64,000 nt of DNA from Prochlorococcus sp. AG-442-B03 (lineage in GTDB: Bacteria > Cyanobacteriota > Cyanobacteriia > PCC-6307 > Cyanobiaceae). The notes under the pieces are model-generated. The model was given only the letters and a program-made list of their open reading frames with translations. It searched no databases and was not told where the DNA came from. Shown here piece by piece: positions 19,956 to 28,971 of this stretch. Location: assembly GCA_003212395.1 (NCBI GenBank), contig QCPU01000006.1, positions 26,934 through 90,933 on the forward strand, written 5' to 3'. The first letter of the stretch is position 1; every line of letters begins with the position of its first letter. Made by a program: the position numbers and the translations under genes.

Positions 19956-20804
19956 ATGATTGAAAATTCTCAAAAACCTATACCAGTACTAGTATCCGGA
20001 GCTTTAGGCAGAATGGGTGGCGAAGTTGTGAATACAGTATTAAATTCTACAGATTGTGAACTTGTTGCAGCAATTGACATCAATGAAAAGAATAATGGCT
20101 CAAATATTTCTGAATTATTGAAGGTAAAAAATTGTGATGTTTTTGTTTCTAACGATTTTGAAGGAACTTTATGTTCTGTTAGTCAAAATTATAGAAATGA
20201 AAATATCAAACCTGTTCTGGTTGATTTTACTCATCCTGATTCTGTATATGAAAATACCAGATCAGCTATCGCATACGGTATTTCACCAGTGGTCGGGACT
20301 ACAGGACTTTCTCCTTCGCAAATAAAAGATTTGTCTGTATTTTCTCAGAAGGCATCTGTTGGTTGTGCAATAATACCCAATTTTTCAGTAGGAATGGTTC
20401 TTCTTCAGCAGGCAGCATCGGTAGCCGCAAGGTTTTATGACAATATTGAATTAATAGAGATGCATCATAATCAAAAAGCTGATTCTCCTAGTGGGACTTG
20501 TATAAAAACTGCAGAAATGATTGAAGAATATCCAAAGAAATTTAATCAGAGTTTAGTGAAAGAGTCTGAGTCATTGAAAGGTGTGCGGGGAGGGATCAGA
20601 CATTCAGGAATTAATATACATTCTGTACGATTACCAGGATTGTTAGCACATCAGTTAGTAATTATGGGATCTCCTGGTGAAACTTACACAATTAAGCATG
20701 ACACTATTGATAGAAAGGCATATATGCCAGGTGTTTTACAGGCTATTAAAAAAATAGGTAATTATGAAACTTTAGTTTACGGACTTGAAAAATTGATTTT
20801 TTAA
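19956..20804 (+). CDS. dapB: 4-hydroxy-tetrahydrodipicolinate reductase
   Basis: This 282-residue enzyme reduces 4-hydroxy-tetrahydrodipicolinate with NAD(P)H in the diaminopimelate/lysine pathway. The Rossmann motif SGALGRMG lies at 14-21. The central VVGTTGLS motif comes next. Near residue 168 is [12 protein letters not shown], containing the catalytic His, the Lys and the SGT substrate loop. The C-terminal half keeps [18 protein letters not shown]. All key residues are present. One base separates its stop from the ATG of the next gene, so the two are probably co-transcribed. Confidence 0.96.
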   Translation: MIENSQKPIPVLVSGALGRMGGEVVNTVLNSTDCELVAAIDINEKNNGSNISELLKVKNCDVFVSNDFEGTLCSVSQNYRNENIKPVLVDFTHPDSVYENTRSAIAYGISPVVGTTGLSPSQIKDLSVFSQKASVGCAIIPNFSVGMVLLQQAASVAARFYDNIELIEMHHNQKADSPSGTCIKTAEMIEEYPKKFNQSLVKESESLKGVRGGIRHSGINIHSVRLPGLLAHQLVIMGSPGETYTIKHDTIDRKAYMPGVLQAIKKIGNYETLVYGLEKLIF

Positions 20805-20805
20805 A

Positions 20806-21447
20806 ATGATCATTCCAATTAATTCAAATCAAATTTCAAAACTTATTCCTGCAGTAGGTACCGGAAGTCAATTTAAGTACACTTTGGGTGATCCAAGAAA
20901 AATTCTTCAAAGAGTAATAGTTTCTTCAATTGGTGGATTTATCTCATTAATAATTAGTTCAACAGGAGATCAAACAAACAATTTTTGGTTATTGCTTTGT
21001 GTCGCTTTCTTTTTGTATATCATCTGGGGCCCAATTCTTGAATCAAGTAGAAAAAATTTGCAATTAAGAAAATATAAATTTTTTTCTATATTTGATGGTT
21101 ATGTATCAGATATCTATAAAACAGAAAAGATTGAAAGTTCAAGAGAACAATCTAATAGACAAGGTCGATTAGAAGTTATTGAAAACAAAAGGACTTGGTT
21201 AGTACTTGAATTAGAAGATGAAGATGGTTATTTGGAAAAGTTAAGTTTTCCTATGGAAAATAAACACAGTCAAATTAGAGTGGGTTCGAGTATTAGATGT
21301 TTATTAACATCTGATAACCGTAATTTTGATAGAGATTTTTATTTGACCGATGCTTGGCTTCCTGAAATTAACTTATGGGTTGGTGAGTACCCCTATTTAT
21401 TAAGACCAGCATTTGAGGAAATTTGTTATATTTATTTGAATAGATAG
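20806..21447 (+). CDS. conserved cyanobacterial membrane protein, unknown role
   Basis: This 213-residue protein has two adjacent membrane helices at about 38-52 and 63-77 (FISLIISSTG and FWLLLCVAFFLYIIWGP). A soluble, beta-rich C-terminal domain follows, containing FDGYVSDIYKTE, TWLVLELEDEDG and FYLTDAWLPEINLWVGEYPY. The pattern is that of a family found across marine cyanobacteria, sometimes labelled a phosphate transporter permease. I see no transporter features and would not use that name. It sits one base after dapB and 19 bases before a UbiH-like gene. Confidence 0.65.
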   Translation: MIIPINSNQISKLIPAVGTGSQFKYTLGDPRKILQRVIVSSIGGFISLIISSTGDQTNNFWLLLCVAFFLYIIWGPILESSRKNLQLRKYKFFSIFDGYVSDIYKTEKIESSREQSNRQGRLEVIENKRTWLVLELEDEDGYLEKLSFPMENKHSQIRVGSSIRCLLTSDNRNFDRDFYLTDAWLPEINLWVGEYPYLLRPAFEEICYIYLNR

Positions 21448-21466
21448 TTGATATTTATATTATCTG

Positions 21467-22630
21467 ATGAAAAATAAATTTAATTTTAAAATTGTTGGAT
21501 CGGGTCCCACAGGTTTATTACTTTCAATTGTACTTTCAAAATTTGATTGCAATATTTTTTTAACTGATTTATTAACAAAAGATAGATTAATAGATAAAGA
21601 TAAAACTTATGCAATTACTCACTCAACAAAAAAAATTTTATCTAAATTCAGACTCTGGGAAAAATTAGAACCATTTTTATTTGGCTTTGATACGCTTTCA
21701 ATTTCAGATAGCGTAACATCTGCTTTTACCAACTTATCAACCTCTGACTTAGATGATGATATAAGTTCTGCTGAAAATATTGGCTGGGTAGTTAAACATT
21801 CGGATCTTATGAACGTATTTTTTCAAGAGATTGATCATTATGAAAATATTTTTTTTATGACGCCACAAAAATTGTTACGTAAAAAAATATTATTTGATTA
21901 TCAATTCCTTTCTACAGGAGCAAACTCACTTGATAAAAAATTTTTGGATTTTGTTGATATAAAAAAATCTTATAGCCAGTCTTGTTTAACTTTTAAAATT
22001 TATCTTAGAGGTCATTGTGAAAAGCGCGCTTATGAAATTTTTAGAAATGAAGGCCCACTTGCATTATTACCTTTAGAAAAAAACATATATCAAGTAATTT
22101 GGACTTCCAGTACATTAAAGGCTATTGAAAGGTTAAATTCTGATAAAAATTTTTTAATGGATAATTTATCAACTATCTTGCCGGATGAATTTAAGTTGGA
22201 TCAAATAATTGGCGAATGTAATATTTTTCCTGTTTCATTATCCTTAAATTTACCATTTTTTAATTTTAAAAAATTTGTTTTTGTTGGTGATGCATTCCAT
22301 ACATTCCACCCTGTTGGTGGTCAGGGCCTAAATAGTTGTTGGAGAGATGTTAATACTATTTTTGATCTTTTTAATGAAAATATTTCTATTACAAAAATGC
22401 AACTGATTCTATTTAAATTTAAGTATTTTTCAAGAAGGATTTTAGATATTATTTTTACTATATTCATAACTGACTCATTGATATTACTTTTTGCAAATAA
22501 AAATCTTTTTTTATTTCCATTAAGAAAATTTTCATTTTTACTTTTAAATAATTTTCTTTTTATAAGAAAATTAGTACTTAATCAAATGACTAAATCTCTC
22601 ATTTACTCAAGAATCAAAGAAAACTCATGA
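21467..22630 (+). CDS. FAD-dependent monooxygenase, UbiH/Coq6 type
   Basis: A 387-residue flavoprotein. The FAD-binding GxGxxG is present as VGSGPTGLLLSIVLS (about 10-24). The second FAD motif, FVFVGDAFHTFHPVGGQGLN (about 271-290), carries the conserved GD and HP..GQG-N of the UbiH hydroxylase family. In other bacteria these enzymes hydroxylate the aromatic ring in ubiquinone synthesis. Cyanobacteria make plastoquinone, so the substrate here is inferred to be a quinone precursor but not shown. The C-terminal 60 residues are unusually hydrophobic. The stop overlaps the next start (ATGA at 22627-22630). Confidence 0.8.
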   Translation: MKNKFNFKIVGSGPTGLLLSIVLSKFDCNIFLTDLLTKDRLIDKDKTYAITHSTKKILSKFRLWEKLEPFLFGFDTLSISDSVTSAFTNLSTSDLDDDISSAENIGWVVKHSDLMNVFFQEIDHYENIFFMTPQKLLRKKILFDYQFLSTGANSLDKKFLDFVDIKKSYSQSCLTFKIYLRGHCEKRAYEIFRNEGPLALLPLEKNIYQVIWTSSTLKAIERLNSDKNFLMDNLSTILPDEFKLDQIIGECNIFPVSLSLNLPFFNFKKFVFVGDAFHTFHPVGGQGLNSCWRDVNTIFDLFNENISITKMQLILFKFKYFSRRILDIIFTIFITDSLILLFANKNLFLFPLRKFSFLLLNNFLFIRKLVLNQMTKSLIYSRIKENS

Positions 22631-22839
22631 ATAATAATTTAAACAAGGAGATGATAATTTATTTATTTAATGAACTCGGATTAAAGGAGTCCTCTATTGA
22701 ACTTGGTATAAAATTATCAAAAAAAATTAATACTCCATTACCAGTATTATTATGGAGTTTTGGAATGCTAACTAATGAAGAACTTGATAAGTTATATTCA
22801 TTTTTATTTAAAAAAAATGGAATAATAATTCTGTTATAA
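22627..22839 (+). CDS. DUF2949-like small protein
   Basis: This 70-residue protein resembles the cyanobacterial DUF2949 family, whose core reads like a helix pair with LPVLLWSFGMLTNEELDKLY (about 38-57 here). It is translationally coupled to the upstream monooxygenase by a 4-base overlap. The end may be altered. After an A8 run at 22810-22817 the natural-looking continuation (WNNNSVIIGPNLIQEQLQF) lies in another frame and would stop at 22877. A one-base indel in this run is therefore possible. Function unknown. Confidence 0.6.
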   Translation: MNNNLNKEMIIYLFNELGLKESSIELGIKLSKKINTPLPVLLWSFGMLTNEELDKLYSFLFKKNGIIILL

Positions 22840-22921
22840 TTGGCCCAAATCTTATACAAGAACAATTACAGTTTTAACTAAAGAAAATCTGGTTTCAAGG
22901 GAAGCTATAGAGAAGCTTGAT

Positions 22922-23389
22922 TTGTTATTACTAATCCTAGATACCATTGACTTAAATGGTATACAATCTCTTTACGCCTTATCAAATAGACTTAATTTAA
23001 ATCACGTTTTTCCAAATAAAGTAACTATTTGGAAATTAAGGAATAATAATCCCTTGAGAAAATCTTATGTTAATAATAATATTAAACCAGAGGAATTTGA
23101 CGCCTTAATTAAAATCACTGTTGAAATGTCAAGATATTTATATCCATATATTAGAGAAATACTTAAATCTAAAGAAGATCTTGAAAAAAACTCAGTTATC
23201 TGGAATGATTTTAGTAAAAGATTTATCGAATTGATTAAAGAGAGATTTAACTTAGATAGTATTAGAGTGAAAAAGCTTTTAAATCAAACCAAAAATGATG
23301 AAATTATTATAAGGTCTTTGCTAACCTTATCTCTTTGTATTTCAAATAAGGGCTATCAAAAATTGAAGAATATTTTGTACGTTTTTTAA
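22922..23389 (+). CDS. DUF3038 protein, start uncertain
   Basis: About 155 residues from TTG at 22922. The pattern LDLLLLILDTIDLNGIQSL followed by VTIWKLRNNNPLRKSY is characteristic of the cyanobacterial DUF3038 family. The coding frame stays open back to 22829 and reads sensibly from TVLTKENLVSREAIEKLD, yet contains no ATG or GTG there. Either a rare start is used or the start codon was lost. It is followed after 4 bases by a DUF4335 gene; these two families are usual neighbours in cyanobacteria. Function unknown. Confidence 0.65.
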   Translation: MLLLILDTIDLNGIQSLYALSNRLNLNHVFPNKVTIWKLRNNNPLRKSYVNNNIKPEEFDALIKITVEMSRYLYPYIREILKSKEDLEKNSVIWNDFSKRFIELIKERFNLDSIRVKKLLNQTKNDEIIIRSLLTLSLCISNKGYQKLKNILYVF

Positions 23390-23393
23390 TGTT

Positions 23394-23978
23394 ATGCAAA
23401 ATAAATTATCATTTCATCAATCTTCGGTTAGTCTCGAAATAATCGGATTGCCAGATTATTCAAATAATGAAAATAAAGATCAAATATCAATAATTTCTCA
23501 ATGGAAATTAATCATAATTGATAAACCACTTATTGAAGGAAAAATTGAGCATTTAGGGCCTATTATGAATGCTTTTTATATTTATTCAAATCTTTTAATA
23601 AAAAACAAAATTCCATTATATGAGTCCAAATTAATTGACATAAAAGCTGAGAATCTTCACATACATAATATTGTTCTCAAGAGCTCTAAACCAAATGTAA
23701 AGCCATTAATTTTAAAGATTGGTAATTCATTGCTTTCAGACACCATAAATTGTTTTGATCAGTTAAATGAATCTCCAAAAGTAAGAATAAAAAAAACTAA
23801 TGTAACTAATAATATCCCTAAAGATTTCAGATTTGAGTTCAATAACAAAGTTAAATTTTTCAATTTCATTATGCCACCGTTTATTGCAATTTGTTCTTTA
23901 ATTCTATTCTCCTCTTCTTTTATTTATTTCTATAATCCCATTGAAAATAATGAGAAAAATGAACTAATAAATCCATAA
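23394..23978 (+). CDS. DUF4335 protein
   Basis: This 194-residue protein opens with LSFHQSSVSLEIIGLPDYS, the typical start of DUF4335. It goes on with a beta-rich domain (residues 1-125) containing GPIMNAFYIYSN. A single membrane helix near the C-terminus (about 160-182) probably anchors it with the N-terminal domain in the cytoplasm. DUF4335 and DUF3038 genes are commonly adjacent in cyanobacteria, so the two proteins may act together. No biochemical role is established that I know of. Confidence 0.7.
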   Translation: MQNKLSFHQSSVSLEIIGLPDYSNNENKDQISIISQWKLIIIDKPLIEGKIEHLGPIMNAFYIYSNLLIKNKIPLYESKLIDIKAENLHIHNIVLKSSKPNVKPLILKIGNSLLSDTINCFDQLNESPKVRIKKTNVTNNIPKDFRFEFNNKVKFFNFIMPPFIAICSLILFSSSFIYFYNPIENNEKNELINP

Positions 23979-24071
23979 TAAAGAGCAATTAGCATCTTAA
24001 ATATAAACACGATATTATAGGTTAATTCCTTTTTCAGAGTAATTATTAATCTATTCTTTGAGCTTTGATGC

Positions 24072-24440
24072 ATGGCAGACTTAAACATCCCCAATTTGAA
24101 TATTAAGTCTGATAAATATATTTTTAAAAAAAAATTAAGTCTACGAAGAAAATCTAAAAGAAGATTATTTACTGAAGCTTTCTTTTTGTTTATTTTGAGT
24201 GTTTTATTAGTTTATATAAATTATTTAATTCCTAATAAAAATTTGCTTTTACAAAATCTACCTACGACATTTAATAAATCATTTTTATTATTAATTGATC
24301 TCTTTTCATATCTCTATGAAATATTTTTGGTGATTTTTATATTTGCCTCTTCTTTTACTGTTCTGATTTTAATGACAGGTTCTTTTTATAGGTTATTTAG
24401 GGTCTCTAAAAGAAAGTCAAAACAAATTATTTATAAATAA
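24072..24440 (+). CDS. small two-helix membrane protein
   Basis: This 122-residue protein has a basic N-terminal tail (KKKLSLRRKSKRRL, about 19-32) and two long hydrophobic helices (about 35-52 and 75-103). A basic C-terminus SKRKSKQIIYK follows. Both ends should therefore face the cytoplasm. No family recognised. It lies about 93 bases after the DUF4335 gene and converges with a 53-residue gene on the other strand. Confidence 0.55.
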   Translation: MADLNIPNLNIKSDKYIFKKKLSLRRKSKRRLFTEAFFLFILSVLLVYINYLIPNKNLLLQNLPTTFNKSFLLLIDLFSYLYEIFLVIFIFASSFTVLILMTGSFYRLFRVSKRKSKQIIYK

Positions 24441-24442
24441 TT

Positions 24443-24604
24443 TTAAATAGGTTGCATTAGACCACCACTTCCTGAATCAGAATCATCATCATCATTTTCT
24501 GTTTCTTCTCCAAATAATGCAAATATACCAAGTACAATTGATGAAAGAATAATTGATAAGGGTAAAATCGAATTTTGGATTCCGACGTCTATATATTCAC
24601 CCAT
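24443..24604 (-). CDS. 53-residue membrane protein with acidic tail
   Basis: The ATG is at 24604 and the TAA at 24443-24445, two bases from the stop of the convergent gene. The sequence has a short N-terminus (MGEYIDVGIQ), one hydrophobic helix (about 12-31, PLSIILSSIVLGIFALFG) and a strikingly acidic Ser/Gly tail, EETENDDDDSDSGSGG. The acidic low-complexity tail and clean helix argue for a real protein. I cannot match it to a named photosystem or NDH small subunit. It lies between a membrane-protein gene and mfd. Confidence 0.55.
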   Translation of the reverse strand: MGEYIDVGIQNSILPLSIILSSIVLGIFALFGEETENDDDDSDSGSGGLMQPI

Positions 24605-24664
24605 AAAAAAAATAAATTTTTATAAACCTAACCGAAATCAAACTGATTCGCGGATTTTAAATAA

Positions 24665-27600
24665 TTATTTAATAATTTGTTCGCCTTTTATAAGTTCTTT
24701 ATCGAAATTCTTTATTTCTCTTTCAAAAGATCCGAACCACAAGATTAGTTGATCAATTTGATTTTGAATTTCAGTTGCACCTAAACCCCTTATAGTGATG
24801 ATTGAAAATTGTTCGCCTTCATTAAAATTAAATTTATTTTGAACACTATTTGCTAAAGAATTTTTAAGAATTTTAAACGTAGATTTTTTTAATTTTGTCT
24901 CTATCAGAATATTTGGTTTTTTGAGCTTTAGCTTATTAAAACCACATTTTTTAGCTAGTAATTTTAGTCTCATTATCATTATTAAGGACTCAACAGGTTT
25001 GGGTAAGTTTCCATATCTATTCACCCAGTCTGTAGCTAATTCAGTTAATTCATCATTATTTGAACATTCAGTAGCAGATTTGTAAGCCTCAAGTTTTTCT
25101 TCCCTGTTTAATATCCATGTTGCAGGTATAAATGCATTTATTGGGAGATCAATTTGAGTGTCGCTAACTTCAGGTATTTCTTGCCCACTGATTTCTGAAA
25201 TAGCCTCATGGAGCATTTCTATATATAAATCATATCCAATAGCATTAACCTTTCCACTTTGTTCTTCTCCTAGTAAACTACCAACACCTCTTATTTCCAT
25301 ATCTTTCATTGCAAGTTGGTATCCACTTCCTAGTTCTGAAAAGTCTTTTATCGCTTTCAATCTTTGTTTTGCAGAGTCATTAATTTTATTTATATTTGGA
25401 TAAAATAACCAAGCATGTGCTTGTACACCGCTTCTACCAACTCTTCCTCTAAGTTGATAAAGTTGTGAAAGGCCAAATTTGTGAGAATCTTCAATAATGA
25501 TTGTATTTACTTTAGGGATGTCTAACCCACTTTCAATTATCGTTGTACATATCATTAGATCTACTTCTCCATTATTAAAAGCAATCATTGCATTTTCAAG
25601 CTCTGTTTCGTTCATTTGGCCATGAGCAACAATAAATTTTAAGCTGGGAAACATATTTTTTAATTTGTTTACAGCTTGATCAATATCAGAAATTCTTGGA
25701 AGAACATAAAAAATTTGACCTCCCCTATCAAGTTCTTGATTAATTGCAGTTCTTATAACATCCATATCTATTTCAGATAAATATGTTTTTATTGATCTTC
25801 TTGATGGAGGAGGAGTATTTAGTAAGCTCATTTGTCTAAGTCCAGATAAGCACATATAAAGAGTTCTTGGAATTGGAGTTGCCGAGAGAGTTAAAACATC
25901 TATGTTAGATTTGATTTTTTTAATTTTCTCCTTTTGTCTTACTCCAAATCTTTGTTCTTCATCAATAACAAGTAGTCCTAAGTTTTTAATTTCTATTTCT
26001 TTTCCTAAAATTTGGTGCGTTGCTACAACTAAATCAATTTTGTTATTTTTTAAACCTGCATAGATTTCCTTTCTTTCATTAACGCTTTTGAATCTATTTA
26101 GTAATGATACTTTTATTGGGTAAGGAGAAAATCTATTATTTATTGTTCTCCAATGTTGTTGAGCTAAGATTGTTGTCGGTGCTAATAATATTACCTGTTT
26201 GCCCGATGTAATAGCCTTAAAAATGGCCCGAACAGCGACTTCTGTTTTGCCAAATCCTACATCTCCACAAACTAGCCTGTCCATTGGCTTATCGCTTTCC
26301 ATATCAGATTTTATTTCTTCTACAGCAGTAATTTGATCAGGTGTTGGTTGATAAGGGAATGATTCCTCTAATTCATCTTGCCAAGGACCATCTTCTGGGT
26401 AAGTATACCCCTTTAATTTTTCTCTCTTTGCATAAAGTTTTAAAATATCTACAGCAACTTTTTTGATTTGTTTCTTATTTTTATCTTTTATTCTTTCCCA
26501 TTCTGTCCCTCCTAATTTATTTATTTTCGGCTTTATTTTTCCGCTTGATCTATATCTGTTAACACTACCAAGTTGATCAGCAGCAACGCTTATCTTCCCA
26601 TCTTGATACTGAATGACTAAATAATCTCTTGAGTCTCCAGTTATATTTATTTTTTCTATTTTTAAAAATTTTCCTATTCCATGATTTTTATGAACAATAA
26701 AATCACCTGGACTAATCTTATTCACATTTATATTTGAATTGACACTTCTTTTTTTTCTTCTTATAAATACATTATTAAAAAGAGATTGTTGTGAAAATAA
26801 TTCTTTATCTGTTATGAGAACAACCTTCCATATCGGAAGATAAAAACCCTCGATTTCATAATTGTTCTTATTTTTTATAATTAAAGGAGTTGAACTATTA
26901 ATTGATTTAAATGCTTCATCATTATCATTAGGATTATTTAAAAAGTTTGTATTACATTCGTGCTCAAAAAGTAAACTCCTAGTTCTCAATGGCTGTGCTG
27001 ATAATATCCATACTTTTTCATTATTTTTTATATTTTTATTTATATCATTGGATAATTTTCCTATATTTTTAGAGTATGAATTTAATCTTTTATCGTTTAA
27101 CAAAAACCTATTATCAATATTGACTTTAGATTCGAATTCATAAAATTTAATTAAATTAAAATTTCCTAGTGAATTTAATATTGCGTCAAACTTTAAATGT
27201 AAATTAGGTTTGGCTTCAGAATTAATATCATTATTTTTAAGGTTTTCATTTAATTCATACGCATAATTATCAAAATTACTTTCAGAATCTAGATACCAAT
27301 TATTTGCAAATTTTTTACAATCTTCTAATTCATCAATTACAAGAATTGTTTCCCTATTTATAAAATCTATTATATTTGAGGGGTTTTTTTCAATTATTCC
27401 TAAATAACGATCAAGATTATTTTTATTTATATCTTCTGAATTAAAAATACTGTTCTGAGATAAATTATCTAACTTATCTTTTATTAAAAAATCAAATCCA
27501 GCTTGTATTATTTCAATATTATTGATACTTTCTAATGTTTTCTGTGTATAGGGATCATATTCTCTTATTTTCTCAATTACATTATCAAAAAATTCTAATC

Positions 27601-28186
27601 TTACAGGAAACTCATTATTGACAGGATAAATATCTATTATTTCCCCTCTCCTACTCCAGAATCCTTCTGTTGAAGTTACATTTTCCTTTGTATAACCCAG
27701 CAAAGTAAGTTTATTTGCTAATTCTTGAATCTCGATTTGAACCCCTTTATTCAAATCTAACTTGTTTTCAATTAATAAGTTTTTATTTATAAGATGAGGT
27801 TGCAGTGATCTCTCTGTTGATATAACAATATTGAGTTCCTTTTTCTCTTTTCTTATTAATTTGGATAAAACAGTAAGCTGACTAAATTCAATCTCTTTGG
27901 ATTTATTAATTGATGCGTATGGTAGATGTTCAGTTGGAGGATAATATAAAACTGCTTTATCATTTATACCTTCAAAATAACCAATCCATTTGTAAGCAAT
28001 TTCTACATTAGGACAAATTAATAATATATTTTTTTCCTCTTTTTTTGCGATGCTATCTAAGATTATTGATTTTGCATATCTACTTGAACCAACAATATTC
28101 AATTCATTATTTTTTGAAATTCTTTTTATTAATTCAGAAGTAATTTGTGAGTTAGAAATATAATCAACTAAAGTATTTAAACTCAT
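24665..28186 (-). CDS. mfd: transcription-repair coupling factor
   Basis: A full-length Mfd of 1173 residues. It removes RNA polymerase stalled at DNA damage and recruits UvrA. The order is: degenerate UvrB-like N-terminal region; the CarD-like RNA-polymerase interaction domain near 515-590 (GDFIVHKNHGIGKFLKI); the RecG-like translocase with Walker A GDVGFGKTE (about 641-649) and the DEEQRFGV box; and helicase motif ATPIPRTLYM. The TRG-type motif IRGVGSLLGEEQSG follows, then the C-terminal TRCF domain. Nothing important seems missing. It is divergent from the TerC gene with about 70 bases between. Confidence 0.97.
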   Translation of the reverse strand: MSLNTLVDYISNSQITSELIKRISKNNELNIVGSSRYAKSIILDSIAKKEEKNILLICPNVEIAYKWIGYFEGINDKAVLYYPPTEHLPYASINKSKEIEFSQLTVLSKLIRKEKKELNIVISTERSLQPHLINKNLLIENKLDLNKGVQIEIQELANKLTLLGYTKENVTSTEGFWSRRGEIIDIYPVNNEFPVRLEFFDNVIEKIREYDPYTQKTLESINNIEIIQAGFDFLIKDKLDNLSQNSIFNSEDINKNNLDRYLGIIEKNPSNIIDFINRETILVIDELEDCKKFANNWYLDSESNFDNYAYELNENLKNNDINSEAKPNLHLKFDAILNSLGNFNLIKFYEFESKVNIDNRFLLNDKRLNSYSKNIGKLSNDINKNIKNNEKVWILSAQPLRTRSLLFEHECNTNFLNNPNDNDEAFKSINSSTPLIIKNKNNYEIEGFYLPIWKVVLITDKELFSQQSLFNNVFIRRKKRSVNSNINVNKISPGDFIVHKNHGIGKFLKIEKINITGDSRDYLVIQYQDGKISVAADQLGSVNRYRSSGKIKPKINKLGGTEWERIKDKNKKQIKKVAVDILKLYAKREKLKGYTYPEDGPWQDELEESFPYQPTPDQITAVEEIKSDMESDKPMDRLVCGDVGFGKTEVAVRAIFKAITSGKQVILLAPTTILAQQHWRTINNRFSPYPIKVSLLNRFKSVNERKEIYAGLKNNKIDLVVATHQILGKEIEIKNLGLLVIDEEQRFGVRQKEKIKKIKSNIDVLTLSATPIPRTLYMCLSGLRQMSLLNTPPPSRRSIKTYLSEIDMDVIRTAINQELDRGGQIFYVLPRISDIDQAVNKLKNMFPSLKFIVAHGQMNETELENAMIAFNNGEVDLMICTTIIESGLDIPKVNTIIIEDSHKFGLSQLYQLRGRVGRSGVQAHAWLFYPNINKINDSAKQRLKAIKDFSELGSGYQLAMKDMEIRGVGSLLGEEQSGKVNAIGYDLYIEMLHEAISEISGQEIPEVSDTQIDLPINAFIPATWILNREEKLEAYKSATECSNNDELTELATDWVNRYGNLPKPVESLIMIMRLKLLAKKCGFNKLKLKKPNILIETKLKKSTFKILKNSLANSVQNKFNFNEGEQFSIITIRGLGATEIQNQIDQLILWFGSFEREIKNFDKELIKGEQIIK

Positions 28187-28260
28187 TTATAGTTATCAAT
28201 CTTGATTACAAATATCGGGTATATTATATTAGATTTTATATTGATTGTGAACAATATTTG

Positions 28261-28971
28261 ATGGATTCAGCAGCAATAAATTCTTTTATACCCACACTAG
28301 ATCAGGTAGACAGTTGGTATGAAATATTTACACTTTTACCAATATTAATTGCTCTAGAATTATTATTATCTGCTGATAATGCTGTCGCACTAGCTTCTCT
28401 TACTAAATCACTCGACAGCTCAGAATTAAGGTCAAGAGCCTTAAATATTGGAATAACAATATCTTTATTATTTAGAATTATTCTCATCATATTATCTAAT
28501 GTTCTTCTAAAGTTTATTCTTATTCGGGTTTTTGCTGGTTTTTATTTAATATACTTGTTCTTCTCTAATGTTTTTTTAAATTCAGATATAGAAATGTCTG
28601 AAAATGGGAAAGATAATAATAAAAATAATTTTAGGTTCTTAAGGGTTGTAGCGCTTCTTTCAATTACTGATTTTGCATTTTCCATAGACAGTATCACTAC
28701 TGCAGTCGCTATAAGCGATCAATACATTTTAATTATTTTTGGAGCAGTAATTGGAGTATTAGCCTTAAGATTTACTTCGGGGATTTTTCTAAAACTTTTA
28801 GATATATTTTCTAGATTAGAAACAGCCGGTTACATAGCAATTTTAATCGTTGGGATTAAACTTTTACTTAATACGTTAATTAAAGAAACTATTCTTCCAG
28901 ACTATTATTTTTATATTCTGATTCTTTTTGCTTTCATTTGGGGATTCTCTAAAAAAGAATCTAAAACTTAA
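28261..28971 (+). CDS. TerC-family integral membrane protein
   Basis: About 236 residues and seven membrane helices. The family motif LELLLSADNAVALASL (about 32-47) and the second acidic helix ITDFAFSIDSITTAVAI (about 139-155) carry the conserved Asp residues expected to bind a metal ion. TerC/Alx proteins export manganese or related ions in several bacteria, and the plastid homologue is needed for thylakoid membrane assembly. I take the ATG at 28261; a TTG lies one codon earlier. The 3' end overlaps fmt by four bases on the opposite strand. Confidence 0.85.
   Translation: MDSAAINSFIPTLDQVDSWYEIFTLLPILIALELLLSADNAVALASLTKSLDSSELRSRALNIGITISLLFRIILIILSNVLLKFILIRVFAGFYLIYLFFSNVFLNSDIEMSENGKDNNKNNFRFLRVVALLSITDFAFSIDSITTAVAISDQYILIIFGAVIGVLALRFTSGIFLKLLDIFSRLETAGYIAILIVGIKLLLNTLIKETILPDYYFYILILFAFIWGFSKKESKT

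Noticed and set aside
20806..21447. Phosphate transporter permease label for this gene
   Set aside because: Only two membrane helices and no permease motifs are visible; the label is sometimes used for such proteins but is not supported here.
25158..25403. Plus-strand frames within mfd (also near 26862)
   Set aside because: Antisense shadows of a complete Mfd reading frame.
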